52,500 nucleotides of DNA from Neocallimastix lanati (nom. inval.) (lineage: Eukaryota > Neocallimastigomycota > Neocallimastigomycetes > Neocallimastigales > Neocallimastigaceae): contig JACVTC010000254.1 in NCBI GenBank assembly GCA_016946835.1, positions 1-52,500 of the forward strand, in the 5' to 3' direction. The position numbers and the translations under genes were made by a program. Shown here in pieces: positions 8,899-19,660 of the stretch (positions are counted from its first letter, which is position 1; each line of letters opens with the position of its first letter). The notes below the pieces were generated by a model. That model searched no databases. It saw only the letters and a list, made by a program, of their open reading frames with translations, and was not told the origin of the DNA.

Positions 8899-11800
8899 AT
8901 GGATTTCAATAGTAATAAACAAGCAATTTCCTCAAGTGAAGTTAATAATTCCTATCTCCATGATGAAAATGCATCCAAACTTATTACTGCAATTGCTGAC
9001 TTCATTCCTGCTTTCTTTTCTCCTAATGGTGTCCTCCAAAAGGAAAATGAAAGCAATAAACTAAATATCTTAGAAATTTTAATTCAAAGTGAAGATTTCT
9101 TTAAGGAGCATCCAAATTCTTTTCAAAAGGATGAACTAAAAAGTTCTTTTGTTATTAATAAACTTACTGGTACCGCCAGAAAATGGGGTCTTTCTCTTTT
9201 AACTGATGGTACTCTAAAGAACCTTGAATTTAGTAAGTTTAAGAAGCTCTTACTGGATAACTTTGATATTGGGAATGAAAGGAAGCAAAAATATGTCATC
9301 ATGGAAAAGTTATGGAAATTGAAACAACTTCAACTAGGAAATGTTGCTGAATATACTATTGAATTTCGGAGATTGGCTGGACGTTTAGGATGGCCCGACG
9401 AAGTTTTAATCGATATAATCGGTAAGGGTCTACTTGACAAAGTCCGCGAAGAGTTTGATAAACTCGAAAAGCCATCTACTCTTCTTGAAGCTACCAATAT
9501 TATTATTGGAATTGATAAGAAGTGTTTTTTGGAAAGACGTCTACGCCACAATCAAAAAAATAAATTTAATGGAAAAATGTCGTTTCATAGGAAGAGAAAC
9601 GATTTATTAAAATCAGAAAAGAATTCTAAACATTCTCATTTCAGAAAAAATAAGTCTAAAAACGACATACTTTCAGCAAATTACACCCCGAATATTAAAA
9701 CAACAATCACAACTACCTTCTACCTTGATATTAATGGAAGAAATATTAAGGCAAATCTATTAATTGATTCGGGTTCTGCCAGAAGTTTTATTTGTAAAAA
9801 CTTCGCAAATTCTAATAAATTACCTGTGTTAGGACTCAATTCCCAAATCAACATCCAACTTCCTAATGGGAAAAGTATGAATATCAGACAAACTACTAAG
9901 CCCCTTAAATTAAAATTTATGGATCATAAGGAAACTTTTGAATTCTGCATTGCTAATCTATCTCTTCAGGGCATTAATGGTATTCTTGGAAGGGATTGGT
10001 TATCCATTCACAATCCTTTCATCGATTATAAAAATAATAGAATCTACTTCCTTGGTAGATACTGTGGCTCACATTGCCCATCCTCCAAAAGTAATAAGTT
10101 TTTTAATCAAAATAAAAATATTACTGCTTCAATGTTGGAGAATTCAGAAGAAGATTCAGTATTACCAAATTCGGCTTTTGATACAGATATCTCAGATTAT
10201 GATTTATGTGCTGCAATGATTGATTCAGAAGAAGTAAACACTGACGTTCAGGGAAAAGAAGAGATTATTAATAAATACTATTCGGATCTTAAAATAGTAT
10301 TTGAAAAGAAACAAGCTGAGAACTTACCACCTCATCGTGACTATGATATTGCTATTGAGCTTTTTCCTGGTGGACAACTTTATTTTGGTCCAATATACTC
10401 TCTTACTGTACAAGAACTGAAAGCTTTAAAGGATTATATTAAGGAAAACTTAAAAAAGAAATTCATTAGGAAGTCAAAATCACCAGCAGGTGCTCCTATA
10501 TTATTTGTAATGAAACGCGATGGTACCCTTAGAGTCTGTGTAGATTATCACCGGTTAAATGCTATCACAATCCGTAATAGCTACCCAATTCCAAGAATAA
10601 ATGACTTGATTGAATCCTTTCAAGGAGCTAAGATATTTACTCGTCTTGACCTTAGATCTGCTTATAACCTAATCAGAGATAAAGAAGGTCACGAATATCT
10701 TACTGCTTTTAGAACCCCTTTAGGACATTTCGAATATCTCGTTATGCCTTTTGGTCTTCGAAATGCCCCTTCGGTTTTTCAACGTTTTGTACAAGATATC
10801 TTCAGTGATATCATTGGTTCTTTCATGCAAGTCTATCTGGACGACATCATTATTTACTCTAACAACGAAGAAGAACATATTAAACATGTTAGGATCGTTC
10901 TTCAACTTCTCATCAACAATGGATTATATGCTAAATTAGAGAAATGTGACTTCCATGTTACTAAAACCACTTTCTTAGGCTTCACTGTTTCTGTAGATGG
11001 TCTCACTATGGATAAGGATAAGGTAAAATCTGTTCTGGATTGGCCTATTCCGAAGAATCAAAAGGAATTACAAAGTTTTCTAGGCTTATGTAATTTCTAT
11101 AGAAAGTTTATCAATAATTTTGCCAAAAATATGGAACCTCTTCGTCGACTTTTAAGGAAAAATACTACATTTAATTGGGATGAATCAGCAAATGAAGCTT
11201 TTAGTAAATTGAAAGAATCTTTTAAAGCTGATGAAGTGCTCATTTTTCCTAATCCAGAGAAAGAATTCATCGTTGAAACAGATGCTAGCGACTTTGCTGT
11301 CGGTTGCATACTTTCTCAGGTTAGTGACACTGATAACTTATTGCATCCCGTAGCCTTCCATTCTAGATCCCTTAATAAAGCAGAAGTCAATTATACTATA
11401 TATGATAAAGAACTTCTTGCTATAATTACTGCGTTTGAAACTTGGAGGCATCATTTAGAAGGCGCAAAATTTCCTGTTCAAGTAATAACAGACCACAAGA
11501 ACTTATTGTATTTTAAGAAACCCCAACATTTAAATCAAAGACAAATTCGTTGGAGTCTCTTTTTATCAAAGTTTGACTATAGGATTGCATTCAGATCAGG
11601 CGCTAAAAGTGGCAAACCAGATGCTCTTTCAAGACGCCCAGATTTTAAATCTGACTCTTCATCTGAATCACAACCTGTAATTAACAATAATGCTTTCTGT
11701 TGTGCTATAAATGACAATATTAGTAGTCTTATTGAAGCACAGAAAGCTGATAATTATTGTAAAAATATCCTCTTAAAAATAAGGGATAAGTCAAACAACA

Positions 11801-12942
11801 TCAAAAGTTCTTTATTTTCCTTCGTCGATGGCGTACTTCACTTTCAAAAGCGTATTATTATTCCTTCCAGTCTCAGGGCTAGACTTTTAAAGTCTTTCCA
11901 TGATGCACCCACTAGTGGCCATCAGGGGGTAGATAGAACCTTTGAAAAACTCAGAAGGAACTACTGGTGGCCTAATATGAAAAAAGATATTTCAAATTAT
12001 GTGGCTTCTTGTGATGTTTGTTGTAGAAATAAAATCCGTCCTCATAAACCTTATGGTAAACTAATACCACTTCCTACTCCTACAAAACCCTGGGAAGTTA
12101 TTGGCGTCGATTTTATTGTTTCATTGCCTTCTTCACAAGATTGCACTTGTATCATGGTTGTTTCTGATCATTTAACCAAAATGATTCATTTAGTACCCTG
12201 CTCCGATGTTCCCTCTTCCGACTTAACTGCCAAGCTCTTACTTTTCCAAGTCTTTAAGTATCATGGTTTTCCTAAAGTGATTGTGTCTGATCATGGTTCC
12301 CAATTCTCTTCTCAATTTTGGACTTCGTTGTGCGATGCTATTCGTGCTAAACCAAGACTTGCTACTGCTCACCACCAACAATCCAATGGTCAGGTTGAAC
12401 GGGCTAATGCTGTAATAGAACAATATCTTCGCTGCTATTGTTCTTCTGCTCAAAACGAATGGTGTTTCTACCTCCCTTTATGTGAAATGTCCTACAACAA
12501 CTCCATTCACAAATCAATAGCTCAAACTCCTTTTCATGCTAACTATGGATTTGACCCAAATTGTGTTATTGATTCACCACCGATTCTGCTAAAAGATAGT
12601 GCTTCTGTTCTTACAAGGGATTGGTCTTCACATTTCAATGCCCTTCGTCAACATTTAGTTAAAGCCAAAGAAGATTTTAAGAAATATGCTGACAATAAAA
12701 AATCTGTAGGACCTGACTTTAAGGTAAATGATTTGGTTATGCTTAGAAGATACTACTTTACGAATGAACCCTCTAGAAAATTATCCACTCAATATCTTGG
12801 ACCTTTTAAAATCATCGAGAAAAGGGAAAGAATGAATTACCGTTTGGAACTTCCAGAGAACTTATATCTCCATCCGGTATTTCATATCTCACAATTGGAA
12901 CCATATACTAAAAGAAATGAAGACTTAATGGAAACATCATAA
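8899..12942 (+). CDS. Gag-Pol polyprotein of element 1
   Basis: A single frame of 1347 residues that starts at an ATG after 'gcacaaaa'. It encodes a gag domain (about residues 50-215), a retropepsin-like protease with IDSGSA (catalytic D290), a reverse transcriptase with YLDD (D648, D649), RNase H (D795 region) and an integrase. The integrase has an HHCC zinc finger (H1001, H1008, C1038, C1041), a DD35E core (D1071, D1131, E1167) and a C-terminal GPF-type motif near residues 1290-1330. There is no chromodomain. The gag part has no CCHC knuckle; a strongly basic K/R/H stretch at about residues 213-258 sits where a knuckle would be. Gag and Pol share one frame, as in Tf1-type elements, so their ratio must be set after translation. 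All catalytic residues seen are intact. Confidence 0.96.
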   Translation: MDFNSNKQAISSSEVNNSYLHDENASKLITAIADFIPAFFSPNGVLQKENESNKLNILEILIQSEDFFKEHPNSFQKDELKSSFVINKLTGTARKWGLSLLTDGTLKNLEFSKFKKLLLDNFDIGNERKQKYVIMEKLWKLKQLQLGNVAEYTIEFRRLAGRLGWPDEVLIDIIGKGLLDKVREEFDKLEKPSTLLEATNIIIGIDKKCFLERRLRHNQKNKFNGKMSFHRKRNDLLKSEKNSKHSHFRKNKSKNDILSANYTPNIKTTITTTFYLDINGRNIKANLLIDSGSARSFICKNFANSNKLPVLGLNSQINIQLPNGKSMNIRQTTKPLKLKFMDHKETFEFCIANLSLQGINGILGRDWLSIHNPFIDYKNNRIYFLGRYCGSHCPSSKSNKFFNQNKNITASMLENSEEDSVLPNSAFDTDISDYDLCAAMIDSEEVNTDVQGKEEIINKYYSDLKIVFEKKQAENLPPHRDYDIAIELFPGGQLYFGPIYSLTVQELKALKDYIKENLKKKFIRKSKSPAGAPILFVMKRDGTLRVCVDYHRLNAITIRNSYPIPRINDLIESFQGAKIFTRLDLRSAYNLIRDKEGHEYLTAFRTPLGHFEYLVMPFGLRNAPSVFQRFVQDIFSDIIGSFMQVYLDDIIIYSNNEEEHIKHVRIVLQLLINNGLYAKLEKCDFHVTKTTFLGFTVSVDGLTMDKDKVKSVLDWPIPKNQKELQSFLGLCNFYRKFINNFAKNMEPLRRLLRKNTTFNWDESANEAFSKLKESFKADEVLIFPNPEKEFIVETDASDFAVGCILSQVSDTDNLLHPVAFHSRSLNKAEVNYTIYDKELLAIITAFETWRHHLEGAKFPVQVITDHKNLLYFKKPQHLNQRQIRWSLFLSKFDYRIAFRSGAKSGKPDALSRRPDFKSDSSSESQPVINNNAFCCAINDNISSLIEAQKADNYCKNILLKIRDKSNNIKSSLFSFVDGVLHFQKRIIIPSSLRARLLKSFHDAPTSGHQGVDRTFEKLRRNYWWPNMKKDISNYVASCDVCCRNKIRPHKPYGKLIPLPTPTKPWEVIGVDFIVSLPSSQDCTCIMVVSDHLTKMIHLVPCSDVPSSDLTAKLLLFQVFKYHGFPKVIVSDHGSQFSSQFWTSLCDAIRAKPRLATAHHQQSNGQVERANAVIEQYLRCYCSSAQNEWCFYLPLCEMSYNNSIHKSIAQTPFHANYGFDPNCVIDSPPILLKDSASVLTRDWSSHFNALRQHLVKAKEDFKKYADNKKSVGPDFKVNDLVMLRRYYFTNEPSRKLSTQYLGPFKIIEKRERMNYRLELPENLYLHPVFHISQLEPYTKRNEDLMETS

Positions 12943-12955
12943 TTAAACAGAGCAA

Positions 12956-13817
12956 TGTAAGAATCTATAATTATTTGCTAACAAATAATTATATTTTCTT
13001 AGTTAAGTTATTATAACTATAACTTTATTTAATTACATATAATATTTATTAAATTTATTTAATTTAATTTTAAATATTCATTAATTTAACAAAATTTATT
13101 TAATTAATTTTAAATAATATATTTACAATATGATTAAATTCTCTACTGTAACTAATGTATTTTGTATTGTATTTTATTCTGTATTTTATAATGTATTCTG
13201 TATTTTATTAACTATTTAATTTTATATTTTTAATATAAGGATAAATTATATGATCGAAATATCTTTTATTATTTTATTCTTTTATTTTCGATCATTAGAT
13301 TGGAAAATCGGTTAATTAAGATTTTTTCCAATTACTTTTTAGAAGTAATCGGTTTTACTTAATTAATGCGATGATCGATATGGATAGAATATCGATCGAA
13401 AACTTATCTAGGTTTTTCTATCTAATCTTTTCCTAGATAAGAGATTTGTTAAGATTAGAAAACCCTTTCTTATTTAACCTTATTTTCATAAAAAAATATA
13501 AATAAGGCTCTTGAGTTCTCTTTGAGAAATCAAGAGTTATTATTATAAAAAACATAGTTATAATAGTAACATTTTTATATTTTTAACTTTAATAAATTAA
13601 TAAAAATATTTTATTCAAAAACATATTTTTAAAATCAATTTATACAAACAATTCTTCTCTTACATTTTGTGTTATTATTATAATTAATTTTATAATAAAC
13701 TCTACATTAAAGGTAAAAAAAAAATTTATTTTATTTTATTTTCTCAACTTAATGAATTAGTTGTTAAGTTGTAGTTAATAATTCTATTTTGAGTTAGTTC
13801 TTAATAGAATTATTACA
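12956..13817 (+). repeat. Element 1 3' LTR
   Basis: Repeat of 6736-7597 with the same length and no difference noticed. The polypurine tract is the short AAACAGAGCAA directly before it (12945-12955), similar to the AAACAGAGGGGCA of element 2. The coding frame stops 13 bp upstream. Confidence 0.97.
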
Positions 13818-14540
13818 CAAATTTTATTGTAACAGATACATGGTAACTTCAAGCCTATCCAATGATAGTTCTTTGGTTACGTAACGTATCTCTAAACAGC
13901 TAGCAATTTCGGCTAATCAAATAAAATCTTTTATTACTTTCGTACATTAAATTTTATTATTTTATAAATAATTATACAGTTAAATATTTATTTAAATATA
14001 TTTTATTTAGTGATTAGTAAACTAAGTTAAATTAAATTATTTACCAATCATAATATTATTGACATGTATAAATAATAATTGAACTGTAACTGTAACGCAC
14101 TAGCGTTACTATTAACGTAAATTGTTATTATAAATATTAATATTATTAAATAAAAATATAATTATTAAATAAAAAATATTACTCAATGTAAGCCCAGTAA
14201 CTAATAACAAATAAAGCTATAAAGTGCTGCGCTATATTCTCGTGTAATAAGAAATAATAATTATAGGATTAATTAAATTTAGTGTTTATTATTAACAACT
14301 CGAATAGAGAGGTGTTAAGTTATCTTAGCCTTTAATGTTAAAATTAAGGTATAAATAGTTTTATGATTAATAACGTTACTAGGTTAATATGTTGAATTAT
14401 ATATTAATAATCCAACAATAATTAATTAATAATAATATAAAAATAATATAAGATAAATAGTTAAGTTATTTAAACGCTTAATATCTAAGAATATTTTAAA
14501 TAATAATTTCTTTGAAGGATTTATGAAAATATTTATTTAT
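13818..14540. other. Spacer with short inverted repeats, no gene
   Basis: No coding or RNA gene is recognised. Small palindromes such as GTAACGC/GCGTTAC (near 14093-14110) and a 'ggttacgtaacgtatc' stretch (13874-13889), similar to family C ends, suggest decayed element sequence. Part of it may be old LTR, but no pair of ends was found. Confidence 0.5.
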
Positions 14541-15118
14541 TGAATTATTAGTATATAATTATTGTAAGTACAATAACCTTACAAAGAACATAAAAGATAG
14601 ATTTTTACATTTTTCTTTTATACTTTGTAAGTTACATAATAATAATATTTAATTATAAGATATTAATAATATAGTAATATGAATATTAATAAAATATTAA
14701 GATAATAACAATATCGATATGTTTAAAATATTTAATATAATTAAATAAATTTAATTTGTATAATTAATTTGAATAATTAAAAATAGTAGTTAATATATAT
14801 GATGTAAACATATATATAAACATAATATAAATAAATACATGTGACGTCATATGTAGATAATTGAAATTATTAATATAAATCTTATTTATTAATATTCTCA
14901 GAATTATTAGGCCTAAGATAATTCTTTAAATATTAAATAAGAATTTATATTAATTATTAATTATTTAAATATATATATTATTTATAATTAAATAAATAAT
15001 ATTTTTTAACTATTGAAATGTAAATAACTGAAATTGAGATTTCAATTCAGTTATAATTTCAACATTTAAATTTAGTTATTATTCGTTATTTTAGTTAATA
15101 ATAAACTTACCTTTTACA
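14541..15118 (-). repeat. Solo LTR, family B, just upstream of tRNA-Ala
   Basis: A 578-bp segment: on the plus strand it begins TGAATTATTAG and ends CCTTTTACA. The 5-bp duplication tttat lies at 14536-14540 and 15119-15123. On the minus strand it has a TATA-like box (tataaaaga) inside CTTACAAAG...CTTTGTAAG. It ends 11 bp before the tRNA-Ala 5' end and points away from it. A related sequence lies near 19660-20320. Confidence 0.75.
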
Positions 15119-15129
15119 TTTATGTGACT

Positions 15130-15201
15130 GGGGATATAACTCAGTGGTAGAGTGCTTGCTTTGCATGCAAGAAGCCTCGGGTTCGATCCCCGATATCTCC
15201 A
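15130..15201 (+). tRNA. tRNA-Ala (TGC anticodon)
   Basis: A 72-nt cloverleaf. The acceptor GGGGATA/TATCTCC contains the G3:U70 wobble pair that marks alanine tRNAs. The D arm is ACTC/GAGT, the anticodon stem CTTGC/GCAAG with loop TTTGCAT (anticodon TGC), and the T arm TCGGG/CCCGA with loop TTCGATC. There is no intron and no encoded CCA, as expected for a nuclear gene. Its 3' end plus CCA is complementary to the element 3 primer site at 17 of 18 positions, so this isoacceptor is the likely primer of element 3. Confidence 0.97.
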
Positions 15202-15216
15202 GTATAAAAATATTTA

Positions 15217-15223
15217 TTTTTTT
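15217..15223 (+). terminator. Pol III terminator of tRNA-Ala
   Basis: Seven T starting 16 bp after the tRNA gene, the usual Pol III stop signal. Confidence 0.8.
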
Positions 15224-15229
15224 CTTTTA

Positions 15230-15354
15230 CCAAAAAATAAGAACTGTTTTTCTTAGTCCATTGAAGGTTGAAGAACTAATTACAGTTTTTTGTAATCCTG
15301 ATGATAATAGATAGCAAACCCTTTTAAAGGGGCTACTAGTACGAAGAAAAAAAA
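15230..15354. other. Short unassigned segment with mixed composition
   Basis: About 125 bp with more G and C than its surroundings, including an inverted repeat CCCTTTTAAAGGGG (15319-15332). It does not fold into a tRNA and has no convincing snoRNA box pair. It could be a remnant of a gene or element linked to the tRNA locus. Confidence 0.35.
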
Positions 15355-15359
15355 AGATT

Positions 15360-16326
15360 CTTATATTAATAAAAGATTTATTTTAAAAAAAAAAATAAAA
15401 TATATTAATAAAAGATATATTATAAAAAAATAAAATATATTAATAAAAGATTTATTATAAAAAAAAAAAAAAATAAAATATATTAATAAAAGATTTATTA
15501 TAAAAAAAAAAATAAAATATATTAATAAAAGATTTATTATAAAAAAAATAAAATATATTAATAAAAGATTTATTATAAAAAAAAATAAAATATATTAATA
15601 AAAGATTTATTATAAAAAAAATAAAATATATTAATAAAAGATTTATTATAAAAAAAATAAAATATATTAATAAAAGATTTATTATAAAAAAAATAAACTC
15701 TATAATAAAAGATTTATTATAAAAAATAATCTATATCAATAAAAGATTTATTATAAAAAATAAACTATATCAATAAAAGATTTATTATAAAAAAAAATAA
15801 ACTATATAATAAAAGATTTATTATAAAAAATAAACTATATCAATAAAAGATTTATTATAAAAAATATAAAATACATTAATAAAAGATTTATTATAAAAAA
15901 TATAAAATACATTAATAAAAGATTTATTATAAAAAAATAAACTATATAATAAAAGATTTATTATAAAAAAAATAAACTATATAATAAAAGATTTATTATA
16001 AAAAATAAACTATATCAATAAAAGATTTATTATAAAAAATATAAAATACATTAATAAAAGATTTATTATAAAAAATATAAAATACATTAATAAAAGATTT
16101 ATTATAAAAAATATAAAATACATTAATAAAAGATTTATTATAAAAAAATAAACTATATAATAAAAGATTTATTATAAAAAAATAAACTATATCAATAAAA
16201 GATTTAATATAAAAAATATAAACTATATTAATAAAAGATTTATTATAAAAAAATAAACTATATCAATAAAAGATTTATTATAAAAAATATAAACTATATT
16301 AATAAAAGATTTATTATAAAAAATAT
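15360..16326. repeat. AT satellite, 31-40 bp units (about 27 copies)
   Basis: Tandem units around ATAAAAGATTTATTATAAAAA followed by a variable linker (aaaatatatt, aactatatca, aaatacatta). Linker types recur in short blocks, for example three 'aaatacatta' units in a row near 16030-16130, as expected from unequal exchange. The array starts about 160 bp after tRNA-Ala. No coding potential. Confidence 0.9.
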
Positions 16327-17316
16327 TTGTAAGAGGTTAATAATATTTAGTATAAATAAAATATTAATAAAATATTGATAAAATACTAACATAATGCATC
16401 AATTGATACAGAGCATTTAAAATATTCATTATTGAGTTATTTATTTTATTGGTCGTTTCTCTAATGAATTATGACACAATAATATATTTTAATAGATTAT
16501 AAGAAAATAACTTATAATAATAATGTTTTATAATAATATTATATTCTTTATTTATTTTTACTACTTTATTTTTACATATAAAACTATTTATTATTACAAT
16601 CTCATAATTTTATATAATTGTTAAAATAATTATTTAATATCATATTGTTTTTAAAAATTACAATATTTTTATTAAACGTATCCCTTAAATTATTAATATT
16701 TTGTAATAATATTTTATTCTTTATTTATTTTTATTACTTTATTTTTACATATAAAACTATTTATTATTACAATCTTAAAATTTTATATAGTTGTATGTAT
16801 ATGTGTATTAACTATAATTATATATTAATAATTCATAACTTATTCTTATTTAATAATTATTATTATAAATTCTTTAAAAGAAAATTATCAAATATAATAT
16901 AATTTATATATAAAGTAAATTTTATTTTATTTATTTATATTAAAACTAGTATTAAGTGTTTTATTCCTCTGAATAATTTACACTTTATTTTCTGTATGAC
17001 TATTTTTATATCTAAAACTATCCTTTTACCTAAAATATTTATATTTATTTTCTAATCTATCCCTGATTATTTCCTAATTATTTCCTAATTATTTCCTATC
17101 TAATTCCTAAATTAACTATTTTTTTATTTTTATTTTCTTTACAGTTTTATATTATTTTACTATTTTATCTATTTAATTGCATTGGTGGATTATACATTAA
17201 TAATTTATTACTGATTTCCTTTCATGATAATTAATATAATTTATTCAGCTATTCTATATAATTATTTAATTATATTTTTGTTATTTAGCTAATTTAGTTG
17301 GAACCTTTATCAAAAA
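16327..17316. other. AT-rich spacer with a 95-bp direct duplication
   Basis: No gene. A sequence of about 95 bp, running from 'tattctttatttattttta' to 'attttatat', occurs at about 16538-16617 and again at 16715-16794. The phrase 'ctaattatttcctaattatttcc' shows a small tandem repeat near 17060-17100. Confidence 0.6.
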
Positions 17317-17746
17317 CGATACGTGATATTTATTAAACGTTAATATCAATATTTATTTATGGGCAATGACAATAAGGAATGATGACAAAATAATATATTC
17401 TAATATTAAATAGAATTAACACATACAATAATACAAAATAAAGTAATAAATATATCTTTTTAGTATTCTCTTTATTTATTATTATTTATTAATTATTACA
17501 TATAATTAATTATCTCAAAAATATATAATCTCTCTCTTTTAATATACTAAACAAAATATAAAAATAGCTATTTATGTGAACTAACTTACTATAAGTATAA
17601 ACTTATAAATAAAAGAATTCTCCGTTTAATAATTATTATTATAAAATTATATATTATTATAAAATTATTGCTGACTAATAATATTTAAGTATTTCTTTAA
17701 CCTAAAGAATCTACCTAAATACCATTTTTATAGTGGTTACGTATCA
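17317..17746 (+). repeat. Diverged family C LTR
   Basis: Begins CGATACGTGATA and ends GTGGTTACGTATCA. It shares the interior order of the copy at 6199-6732 ('aataatatattctaat', then 'attctccgtttaat' matching 'actcctcgtttaat'). The first T of TGATACG appears mutated to C, and no clear left-hand target duplication remains. Confidence 0.55.
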
Positions 17747-17750
17747 CGAA

Positions 17751-17971
17751 TGATACGGGCTGGGGTTGAAACACTAAGATATTCAAAACAAAAAAAATAA
17801 ATATTAACACACAAAAATGAATTTGGAAACAAAAAAAAGTTAATTTTTAAAATATTCTTTTATTTAAAATTAAAATTAAAATTATTTGTTCCAAGTATTA
17901 AAAAGAAAGAACTTTATTCTTCTTTTTATACTTTTATTTTAATACATTTTATTAATCATTAATATATTCTT

Positions 17972-18029
<58 letters not shown>

Positions 18030-18125
18030 TTTATTTTAATTTTTAACTATTATTTTAAATTATTTTAATAAAAAAAATAACATTTATTAAATTAAAATAT
18101 AAAAATTAATTTAGAGATTGTATCA
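17751..18125 (+). repeat. Short insertion with family C-like ends
   Basis: A 375-bp segment from TGATACGGGC to GATTGTATCA, flanked by cgaa at 17747-17750 and 18126-18129. Its ends form a short inverted repeat (TGATAC/GTATCA), and a long poly(A) and (TA)n run sits inside (17980-18028). It inserted exactly at the right edge of the family-C LTR before it. Confidence 0.55.
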
Positions 18126-18747
18126 CGAAGGGCATTCCGGGCGATAGCTTCTTCTTGATATTGTTTTCAGAGAGAATTATACAGAATTGATATTTTCTGT
18201 ATTTTAGATCATTTTTGTTATTGAAATTCTTCTGTATTTTAGTTCATTTTTATTTTAATAAAGATTTAATTTATTTTTGATTTTTGTTTTATTTTTAGTT
18301 TATTTCAAAGGTTTAGAAAATATTATACTGAAACTTATAATTCTGTATTTTATATCAAATATTTATTGAAATAGGTTTTTATTATTCTTAATATAAAAAT
18401 AAGAATTAGTAATAATTTAAATTATATATAATTTTTAATAAGAATATTTAGTAATAATTTTTATTATTTTTAATATTAATAAAAGTAATTTATAAGTATA
18501 TTTAATAATAATTTTTTTATATTTGATATTAATAAAAGATTTAAATTAATAGGAATATTTAATAATAATTTTTATTATATTAAATATTGATAAAAGAAAT
18601 TAATAAGAATATTTAATAGTAATTTTTATTATATTTGATATTAATAAAAGATTTTAATAATAAGATTTAATAATAGTTTTTATTTTATTATTATTATTAG
18701 TATTTAATAGGAAATACAAGGTATTTAGTGATACCCCGTACCGTGAA
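18126..18747. other. AT-rich spacer with degenerate 50-bp repeats
   Basis: No gene. Units like 'aatatttaataataatttttattatatttgatattaataaaag' repeat imperfectly between 18400 and 18680. A GC-richer patch (gggcattccgggcgatagc, 18130-18148) is unassigned. Confidence 0.5.
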
Positions 18748-19660
18748 TGTAAGAATCTATAATTATTTTTAACAAAATAATTATATTTTCTTAGTTAGGT
18801 TATAATTAATATAACTTTTATTTAACTCATATTTCATTTATACACTTAATTATAATTAATAATTTATTTAATTATATATTAAAATTTTATTTAGTTTAAT
18901 ATTAAAAATTTATTTAATTAAATAATTTTAAACATTTAAAATAATATTAAATTTATTTAATTATTCACTTAATTATTAAATTTATTAGTTTTAGTTTTCT
19001 CTCACTTATTAAATCATAAACTAAAACACTATTCTGTATTTTATCATGTATTCTGTATTCTATCATGTATTCTGTATTCTATCATGTATTCTGTATTGTA
19101 TTAATCATGTATTTTATTATTAATGTATTGTTTTATATTTTTTATGTAAAGTTCTATAAAATAGAACTAAATAGATTAAATTTTAAATTTTATGATCGAA
19201 ATAATTTTCATTATTTTATTCTTTTATTTTCGATCATTATATTAGATTAAGTAATCGGTTAATTAAGGTTTTTCCAATTACTTCTTAAAAGTAATCGGTT
19301 TTACTTAATTAACGCGATGATCGATATGGATAGAATATCGATCAAAAAACTTATCTAGGTTTTTCTTCTAGTCTTTTCCTAGATAAGAGATTTGTTAAGA
19401 TTAGAACCCCTTTTGACTTTAACCTTATTTTGACAAAAAAGTATAAATAATGCTCTTGAGTTCTCTTTGAGAAATCAAGAGTTATTATTATAGCAATTAT
19501 AATATAATAATAATAACAATAGTTTTAACATTTAAAATTTCTAATAAATAATAAAACAAATTATTTTAATAAAACAGATTTTATAATTAAAACTTTTCTT
19601 TATCAATTTTAGTGTTTCGTCTATTATAATTCGTTATAATAAACTCGAAAATTAGAAAGA
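18748..19660 (+). repeat. Solo LTR, family A (3' end unclear)
   Basis: Starts TGTAAGAATCTATAATTATT and follows the element 1 LTR through the TGATCGAAA hairpin, GATCGATAT hairpin, a TTATCTAGG/CCTAGATAA hairpin, TATA box (gtataaataatg) and self-primer string (AAGAGTTATTAT at 19477). Its first hairpin is TTATTTT/AAAATAA where element 1 has TTATTTG/CAAATAA. The right end merges with a family-B-like sequence; 19731 is another possible end. No target duplication was found. Confidence 0.75.

Larger units (their letters stand above)
6736..13817 (+). mobile_element. Element 1: intact Ty3/gypsy LTR retrotransposon
   Basis: A 7082-bp element with 862-bp LTRs that appear identical, an uninterrupted gag-pol frame, a primer-binding site directly after the 5' LTR and a short purine tract before the 3' LTR. 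The flanks read caaaa (6731-6735) and caaat (13818-13822), which is a 5-bp target duplication with one difference in an A-run. Identical LTRs and an intact frame indicate a recent, possibly active, insertion. The leader between the LTR and gag is unusually long (about 1.3 kb) and carries poly(A) tracts and several structured RNA motifs. The family is represented by at least five solo LTRs in the window. Confidence 0.95.

Noticed and set aside
15290-15340. C/D snoRNA after tRNA-Ala (tgatgat near 15299)
   Set aside because: No D box at a suitable distance and no terminal stem. The evidence is too weak.
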